DNA from: Cryomorphaceae bacterium | Lineage (GTDB): Bacteria > Bacteroidota > Bacteroidia > Flavobacteriales_G > Salibacteraceae | Assembly (NCBI GenBank): GCA_003564735.1 | Contig: PXEK01000193.1 | Location: 1 to 10,414, forward strand | Length of the DNA stretch: 10,414 nt | Direction: 5' to 3' | Shown here: in pieces, positions 5,956 through 10,414 of the stretch | How the letters are laid out: each line of letters opens with the position of its first letter | Numbering within the stretch: position 1 is the first letter of the stretch | Notes under the pieces: model-generated | Databases searched by the model: none | What the model was told of the DNA's origin: nothing | Seen by the model: the letters and a program-made list of their open reading frames with translations, nothing else | Position numbers and translations under genes: made by a program

Positions 5956-8145
5956 TTACAGGCAGCGCTTTTTACAGTTTAAAAATTGCTTGTATTCTTC
6001 TTCGTCCATTGAAGGTAAGCGTTTCATGCCTTTCAAATATTTTGCGGCCTTTTTACAATCATTCATTTGACAATAGCTTAGACCCAAACGAGCTTGCAAC
6101 TCTGCGTTTTCTCTATCATATTTAAAGGCGTTTTCCATATTCTCAAACCACAATTCAACATACTTACTTTGATTTGAGGGTTGTTGGTTTATCATTTCAG
6201 AATACACATTAGCCAAAACGATATATGCCTCAGAGTTTGATTTATCAACCTCAATTGCTTTTTTCAAGTTCTTCACCGCCTGCCCTGTATTACCGCGCAT
6301 AAAGTGTAGCTCACCCATAAGCTTGAAGGCTCCGGGCTTTTCACTATCCAATTCCATTGCTTTTTTCAATGTATAAAATGCACTCTCGTAAAACTCTTGG
6401 GCAGTTACGTCTGATGCTACCGTGCCCATAATACGCATCATAACCAAAGCCAATTGTATTTGAGCTTCATAATTATCACCGTTTGCACTAACCGCTTGTT
6501 TAGCGTGAGAGTAAGCCCGTGAGAAATCATTTACCATGGTGAGGTAATAAGAGGCCTTTAAATGAGTATTGGTGCTGTGCGCACCGTGCCCATAAAACGG
6601 GTTGAGTAACTTTGTGAGCCCTTTTGCTGCGATGGACACATCTCTTCGAGATAAATCGGCAAAAATCAATCGGCCTTTGGTTATAATGGCCGGTAAATGA
6701 TTATAATCATCAACATTTTTCACATACAATACGGCCACCTCATCTGCAAAAACAGGTTCCCAATTGTCGCTTGAGTATAAATAAGAATGTAAGCTTCCGA
6801 AGCGATTAGAGTTTAATAGTGCTACCGCTTGAATGTCATTTTGCGCACAAAGTTCCTCGAATTGCCGAGGTAATTGAGTGGTGGCAAGGAAAACATTGAA
6901 AAAATCAACCGGAAACACATCCAAATCACGCAAGTCGATCAAGGTTTTAAAATGCGGCCTGTTGTACCACATCAGGTAATTGGAAATGAGAAAGTCAGAA
7001 TAAATTTTATCGCCCTCAAGGTTGTTTTCCTTTAAAAACTTACTAAGCCCGGTCGGGTTTTTTTCCGGCATTAACTCTAATCCAAATCGATCTCTACTCT
7101 CGGTAACTTTATAATAGGTATTACTTACCAATAAAAAATAGAACACGGGGATCACTACAGCCATGATGCCTACTCCGAAAAGGCGCACTCTTTCCTTTTG
7201 CTCCAACATCTTGTAAAAAGCCTGATAAATTAGATAAAAAGAAACAGCAGGAAAAAAGGCAATATTTCGGTGTGCTGAAAAACCGAGGTAAGCAAATGCT
7301 AATGGAATGAGTAAAAATTCAAAACCGTTTAAACCCTTCCATTGAAACCCGGCTCTTTTTACGGTAAAAAAATACGTGCTTAATACCAATAGGATAAGTC
7401 CGAAAAAAAGATAGGTCTCCTTTTGTTCAAAGTAATGCGATGTACTTATATTGTACAACTCAGTAGTGTACTTGTTATCGCCCAACTGAGTGAAGATTTC
7501 GTAAGGATGATAAATCATGTAAAAGCCGCGCGGACTCACAGCCATGGAAATAATAAGAAAGAAAAAAACAATCATCTCCGCTCTTGAGGGTGAACACCTA
7601 AAGCTTATTTTACGCTCTTTAAAAATACGATTCATTACGGTTCCCGCCAAAAAAATGGAATAAATCACAGGCCCCGTTCCGTAAGCTTCATGCAGATTCG
7701 TCCACAGTATTTGAATGGGAATCATGAACCACAAGTACTTTGCGTGTTCTGTTTTTTTGTAAAGTAATAGCAATGCGACAAAAAAAGCACTAAACAAATG
7801 ACTAATCATTTCGGGACGTCCGGTCATTCTGTAATCCATCACCAAAAGCAACATAAAAGCGGAGCAAACAAAAGCTAAGTGAGAAAAGTTGTCGGCGTAT
7901 ATTTTCTTAAGCACCACACCCCAAACGGTAAGCAGCAAAAGGTTTACAGCTGCCTGCAATACGGGAACAAATTCAGCACCTCCTATCAGTGAAATAAAGT
8001 AGATGATTACTTCGAATAGCCATTTTACATTTACCCAATCATTCCCTTGCATGGAAAAAGAAAAGTGATCATGCTTAATCACTTCAAAGTTTGACACCAT
8101 CCACTCTCCGGTTCTGAGCATCCAAAATATATCGGGCTCTCGCAA
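5956..8145 (-). CDS. Polytopic membrane protein with GT-C-like features and C-terminal TPR repeats; true start probably further upstream
   Basis: Uncharacterised protein of at least 729 residues. Numbering is from the TTG at 8145. Residues 1-45 look like the first outer loop of GT-C-fold glycosyltransferase-like proteins: EPDIFWMLRTGEW (3-15), then HDHFSFSMQGNDW and KWLFE (25-45). About nine hydrophobic segments follow up to residue 340, with features seen in that family: RMTGRPE (106-112), WTNLHEAYGTG (148-158), SPRGFYMIYHP (204-214) and HRNIAFF (292-298). Residues 345-480 form a soluble domain containing YSDFLISNYLMWY and FKTLIDLRDLDVFP. TPR-type repeats fill about 530-710, and two cysteines lie near the C-terminus. 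No nucleotide-sugar site is evident, and the substrate is unknown. The reading frame continues upstream of 8145 for 27 more codons to a TGA at 8227-8229; these encode a good extra membrane helix but contain no ATG, GTG or TTG. The real N-terminus therefore lies between about 8205 and 8226, or the sequence has a frameshift there. Confidence 0.8.
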   Translation of the reverse strand: MREPDIFWMLRTGEWMVSNFEVIKHDHFSFSMQGNDWVNVKWLFEVIIYFISLIGGAEFVPVLQAAVNLLLLTVWGVVLKKIYADNFSHLAFVCSAFMLLLVMDYRMTGRPEMISHLFSAFFVALLLLYKKTEHAKYLWFMIPIQILWTNLHEAYGTGPVIYSIFLAGTVMNRIFKERKISFRCSPSRAEMIVFFFLIISMAVSPRGFYMIYHPYEIFTQLGDNKYTTELYNISTSHYFEQKETYLFFGLILLVLSTYFFTVKRAGFQWKGLNGFEFLLIPLAFAYLGFSAHRNIAFFPAVSFYLIYQAFYKMLEQKERVRLFGVGIMAVVIPVFYFLLVSNTYYKVTESRDRFGLELMPEKNPTGLSKFLKENNLEGDKIYSDFLISNYLMWYNRPHFKTLIDLRDLDVFPVDFFNVFLATTQLPRQFEELCAQNDIQAVALLNSNRFGSLHSYLYSSDNWEPVFADEVAVLYVKNVDDYNHLPAIITKGRLIFADLSRRDVSIAAKGLTKLLNPFYGHGAHSTNTHLKASYYLTMVNDFSRAYSHAKQAVSANGDNYEAQIQLALVMMRIMGTVASDVTAQEFYESAFYTLKKAMELDSEKPGAFKLMGELHFMRGNTGQAVKNLKKAIEVDKSNSEAYIVLANVYSEMINQQPSNQSKYVELWFENMENAFKYDRENAELQARLGLSYCQMNDCKKAAKYLKGMKRLPSMDEEEYKQFLNCKKRCL

Positions 8146-8252
8146 GCTTTTAAGTGCAATGGCAACGGCAGTGATTCCAATAGCCGCAATTAAAAATTTA
8201 TACAGCTTCGACTCATGATTTTTAATTCACTCCAAACTTTGAACGTTTACGG

Positions 8253-8260
8253 CAAATATA
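8253..8260 (-). promoter_or_regulatory. Candidate -7 promoter element for the membrane-TPR gene
   Basis: The minus strand reads TATATTTG, an exact TAnnTTTG match. It ends 26 bp before the ATT codon at 8226 and 36 bp before the out-of-frame ATG at 8216. It supports transcription starting just ahead of the N-terminal membrane-helix codons. No convincing -33 TTG was found at normal spacing. Confidence 0.4.
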
Positions 8261-8268
8261 CGACAAAC

Positions 8269-8276
8269 TATGTTTG
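8269..8276 (+). promoter_or_regulatory. Possible distal -7 element for efp
   Basis: TATGTTTG on the plus strand matches TAnnTTTG and stands 8 bp from the divergent minus-strand element. It forms part of a small inverted repeat, CAAAC-TAT-GTTTG. It lies 163 bp before the efp ATG, so it would give a long leader. The nearest upstream TTG is 27 bp away, longer than usual. Confidence 0.25.
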
Positions 8277-8414
8277 AGGTGTTTTCTAACACATCCGGAG
8301 CACAAGTACAAAGCGTAATTTGTAAATGGTTATTCCTCGTGAGTGTATAATACAAAACTCATGCCCGGGCTGTTAATTTAAAAAACAATCCACCGTACTC
8401 ACCTCGATTTATTG

Positions 8415-8422
8415 TATTTTCG
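8415..8422 (+). promoter_or_regulatory. Possible proximal -7 element for efp
   Basis: TATTTTCG differs from TAnnTTTG at one position and ends 17 bp before the efp ATG, a distance typical of short-leader genes in this phylum. No clear -33 element is seen. The whole region 8227-8439 between the two divergent genes contains no convincing gene; besides the listed boxes it holds only a small GTGTT/AACAC hairpin near 8279-8292 and the 8-bp palindrome GCCCGGGC at 8363-8370. Confidence 0.35.
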
Positions 8423-8439
8423 CGACTTAAATATTTATT

Positions 8440-9006
8440 ATGGCAACAACATCAGACATCAGAAACGGATTGTGCATCAGGTTCAATCACGATTTGTATA
8501 AAGTAGTAGAGTTTTTACATGTTAAACCCGGTAAAGGTAACGCCTTTGTTCGTTCAAAATTAAAGAGTTTAACCACGGGAAAAGTATTGGAAAACACTTT
8601 TCCCGCAGGAAGTAAAATTGATGAAATACGCGTTGAAAACCGCAATTATCAATATTTGTATAAAGACGATACAGGTCTTCACTTTATGAACACCGAAACT
8701 TTTGACCAAATCAATTTACCCGAAGCCGCGGTAGAAAATCACGATTTACTCAAAGAAGGTGAAGTGGTAAACATATTGTTTGACGCCGAGGAGGAAACGC
8801 CGCTCACGGTTGAACTACCTCAGTACATCATCATGGAAATCACCTATACCGAACCGGGAATTAAGGGTGACACCGCCACTAATACTTTAAAACCCGCAAC
8901 TATTGAAACGGGTGCCGAAATCAGAGTGCCGCTGTTTTGTGATATCGGTGATAAAATAAAGGTGAGTACAGCAAATCGTTCTTACATGGAACGTGTGAAA
9001 GAATAG
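8440..9006 (+). CDS. efp: Translation elongation factor P
   Basis: EF-P binds between the ribosomal P and E sites and relieves stalling at consecutive prolines. The 188-residue length and three-domain plan are standard: an N-terminal KOW-like domain at about 1-63, an OB domain at 65-127, and a C-terminal OB domain at 130-188. The C-terminal domain opens with the conserved TYTEPGIKGDTATNTLKPA segment and ends near VSTANRSYMERV. The tip loop reads KPGKGNAFVR, placing the functional lysine at residue 32. Whether it is modified cannot be seen here, and no epmA or epmB homologue is in the window. The start is fixed by the usual MATTSDIRNG opening. In flavobacteria efp often sits in a lipid A gene neighbourhood (from memory), and here an lpxD-family gene follows after 183 bp. 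Confidence 0.97.
   Translation: MATTSDIRNGLCIRFNHDLYKVVEFLHVKPGKGNAFVRSKLKSLTTGKVLENTFPAGSKIDEIRVENRNYQYLYKDDTGLHFMNTETFDQINLPEAAVENHDLLKEGEVVNILFDAEEETPLTVELPQYIIMEITYTEPGIKGDTATNTLKPATIETGAEIRVPLFCDIGDKIKVSTANRSYMERVKE
8576..8605 (+). repeat. 10-bp inverted repeat inside efp
   Basis: CGGGAAAAGT (8576-8585) and ACTTTTCCCG (8596-8605) are perfect reverse complements around a 10-nt loop, within codons 46-56 of efp. The mRNA could form a stable hairpin shortly after the lysine-loop codons. No T-tract follows, so it does not look like a terminator. Confidence 0.5.
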
Positions 9007-9126
9007 ATGTTGGGTTTAGGGTTCTGACCAAAATTATTTATGTTTTAAAATTCCCGACAGTCGAAATCAAAGAGTACTTGATAGATCTATGGTTTATTAT
9101 CCCGGGTGTAAAAAACAAACCAATTT

Positions 9127-9168
9127 CACGAGATGTTTTGCAAACCGCATACCTGTTTAGCTCTCGTG
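9127..9168 (+). repeat. Stem-loop in the efp-lpxD gap
   Basis: CACGAGA (9127-9133) pairs perfectly with TCTCGTG (9162-9168). Inside it, GCAAAC and GTTTAGC can extend the fold as a second stem with one bulged base. It lies 21 bp before the lpxD-like ATG, so in a read-through transcript it would sit in the leader. There is no terminating T-tract. The rest of 9007-9189 shows no gene and no exact promoter match. Confidence 0.35.
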
Positions 9169-9189
9169 TTGAAATGAGAAAATTGTGAT

Positions 9190-10119
9190 ATGTTCTACCC
9201 CGAAAAACAGAAACTAAGTGACATCGCGGCTATTATTGGCGCCGAGTTTGTGGGCGACCCCGACTTTTTAATTACGGGGCAAAACGAAATTCATGTGGTG
9301 CAAAAGGGGGAATTGGTTTTTGTAGATCATCCTAAATATTATGACAAAGCGCTAAATTCCAACGCCTCCGTTATCTTGATAAACAAAAAAACACATTGTC
9401 CGCCCGGTAAGGCTCTGCTCATTCATGATGATCCTTTCTCGGCATTTAACCTACTTACCGCCCGGTTTCGCCCTTACACGCCGCCCACCGCACAAATCCA
9501 CCCCGAGACTCAAATAGATGAAAGTACCGTGATTGGTCCGGGAGTGTTTATCGGCCCTAATGTAAAAATAGGGAAAGACTGCATTGTTCACCCCAACGCA
9601 ACCATTTTAGGTCATACCACAATTGGTAATAATGTCATCATACACCCCGGCTGTGTTTTGGGCGGTGATGCTTTTTATTACAAAAAACGAGAAACCGGCT
9701 TTGACAGGTTACTCTCGGGTGGTAGGGTGTTGGTTGAAGATGAAGTTGAAATTGGCTCGGGTACCACTATAGATAGAGGGGTTTCGGGAGATACGACCAT
9801 AAAAAAAGGAACCAAAATTGACAACCTGTGTCAAATAGGTCATGATACGGTAATTGGTGAAAATTGCCTTATTGCGGCCCATACGGGCATTGCGGGTTGC
9901 ACCGTTCTTGAAGATGATGTAACGCTTTGGGGACGCGTAGGTGTAAACAGCGGAATTACCATTGGTAAAGGCGCTTCGGTTTACGCTTCCAGCGGTGTGA
10001 GTAAAACCCTCGAAGGCGGAAAACAGTATTTTGGAACAATCGCGCAAGAAGCTTCAAAAACGTTTAGAGAAATGGCCACATTACGTCGCTTAGCCAATCC
10101 GCGCAAAAACAACAAATAA
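9190..10119 (+). CDS. lpxD: LpxD-family UDP-3-O-acylglucosamine N-acyltransferase
   Basis: LpxD moves a 3-hydroxyacyl chain from acyl carrier protein to the 2-amino group of UDP-3-O-acylglucosamine, the third step of lipid A synthesis at the inner face of the inner membrane. The 309-residue protein has the LpxD N-terminal uridine-binding domain (about 1-98), then a left-handed beta-helix of hexapeptide repeats (about 100-270; for example [27 protein letters not shown]), and a C-terminal helix rich in Arg/Lys. The [11 protein letters not shown] and [11 protein letters not shown] segments (187-219) are family hallmarks. His218 aligns with the catalytic His239 of E. coli LpxD. It is about 30 residues shorter than the E. 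coli enzyme, and [13 protein letters not shown] replaces the usual GFGYAND-type loop. Bacteroidota often carry a second LpxD-like gene beside efp, and this is probably that copy, so its exact acyl donor or substrate may differ. Its stop overlaps the next start (TAATG). Confidence 0.88.
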   Translation: MFYPEKQKLSDIAAIIGAEFVGDPDFLITGQNEIHVVQKGELVFVDHPKYYDKALNSNASVILINKKTHCPPGKALLIHDDPFSAFNLLTARFRPYTPPTAQIHPETQIDESTVIGPGVFIGPNVKIGKDCIVHPNATILGHTTIGNNVIIHPGCVLGGDAFYYKKRETGFDRLLSGGRVLVEDEVEIGSGTTIDRGVSGDTTIKKGTKIDNLCQIGHDTVIGENCLIAAHTGIAGCTVLEDDVTLWGRVGVNSGITIGKGASVYASSGVSKTLEGGKQYFGTIAQEASKTFREMATLRRLANPRKNNK

Positions 10120-10414
10120 TGATTTCAGCATCCTCCATAACCAAATCATACGGAGACCTCAAAGTACTCAAGGGGATTGACCTCCACATTGCACAAGGCG
10201 AGGTGGTATCCATCGTGGGAGCCTCGGGTGCGGGAAAAACCACGTTATTGCAAATTCTGGGCACACTTGACCGGCCCGACAGCGGCACCGTAACACTCAA
10301 CAATACCGATGTTTCGGGAATGAACGATAAACAACTGGCCGCTTTTCGCAATAAAAACATCGGCTTCGTTTTTCAGTTTCATCACTTACTTCCTGAGTTT
10401 ACCGCCATTGAAAA
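10119..10414 (+). CDS. lolD: LolD-type lipoprotein-releasing ABC transporter ATPase (5' part)
   Basis: Only the first 98 codons are in the window; the gene runs off the right edge. The product is an ABC ATPase with Walker [10 protein letters not shown] at about 34-42 and the Q-loop glutamine at residue 86. The segment [16 protein letters not shown] and the stretch [16 protein letters not shown] are close to LolD, the ATPase that powers LolCE-driven release of outer-membrane lipoproteins from the inner membrane. MacB/FtsE-type ATPases are related, but the PEFTA(I/L)EN ending of the Q-loop region favours LolD. The Walker B motif and ABC signature lie outside the window. The ATG shares one base with the lpxD stop, so the two genes are probably translated from one message. 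Confidence 0.85.
   Translation, partial: MISASSITKSYGDLKVLKGIDLHIAQGEVVSIVGASGAGKTTLLQILGTLDRPDSGTVTLNNTDVSGMNDKQLAAFRNKNIGFVFQFHHLLPEFTAIE

Noticed and set aside
5934..6125. 63-codon plus-strand open frame at the end of the membrane-TPR gene
   Set aside because: It is antisense to the C-terminal TPR codons, its composition does not look like a real protein, and there is no start signal.
8363..8370. GCCCGGGC palindrome upstream of efp
   Set aside because: It is only 8 bp, and similar CCCGGG strings occur elsewhere in the window; no repeat partner suggests an operator.
9010..9022. Telomere-like TTTAGGG in the efp-lpxD gap
   Set aside because: A single copy with no tandem repeats; coincidence in a bacterial intergenic region.
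10064..10360. 98-codon minus-strand open frame across the lpxD-lolD junction
   Set aside because: It lies antisense to two well-recognised genes and has no recognisable domain.
1..10414. Search for defence systems, mobile elements, CRISPR arrays and tRNA genes
   Set aside because: No direct-repeat arrays, transposase or integrase motifs, or tRNA-like folds were seen; all sizeable genes fit core chromosomal families.

Overview
The window comes from a Bacteroidota chromosome, most likely a member of the Flavobacteriales. The gliding lipoprotein gene gldB is directly followed by gldC. A PorT-type outer-membrane barrel, a long-form QueA paralogue of the kind I know from Bacteroidota, and an efp - lpxD-like - lolD run point the same way, as do moderate-to-low GC, scarce Shine-Dalgarno sites and TAnnTTTG-like -7 boxes. 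The density is that of a normal core chromosome. I see no insertion sequence, integrase, CRISPR array, tRNA or rRNA, and no gene-free stretch longer than about 215 bp.

Layout. Positions 9-1698, minus strand: a PorT-family barrel gene followed by nadE (ammonia-dependent NAD synthetase). Positions 1730-5016, plus strand: gldB and gldC (coupled by a TAATG overlap), a long-form QueA-like gene, and a small secreted TPR protein. The PorT-like and gldB start codons are divergent and only 31 bp apart. Positions 5032-8226, minus strand: an enoyl-CoA hydratase, preceded by a large polytopic membrane protein with GT-C-like sequence features and C-terminal TPR repeats. Positions 8440 to the right edge, plus strand: efp (elongation factor P), an lpxD-family acyltransferase, and the first 98 codons of a LolD-type ABC ATPase, again joined by a TAATG overlap.

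How the genes fit together. The right-hand block concerns the envelope: the LpxD-family enzyme acts in lipid A synthesis, and LolD powers lipoprotein release toward the outer membrane. The left block holds a surface-motility lipoprotein pair beside an outer-membrane barrel and NAD synthesis. The middle block combines acyl-CoA metabolism with a probable envelope membrane protein.

Most of the window is ordinary core genome, and I found no convincing new multi-gene system. The parts most worth a second look are: the membrane-TPR protein, whose first membrane helix is encoded in frame upstream of any ATG/GTG/TTG start; its unknown function; the QueA-like paralogue with an insertion and altered conserved motifs; and the tightly packed divergent PorT-like/gldB region.
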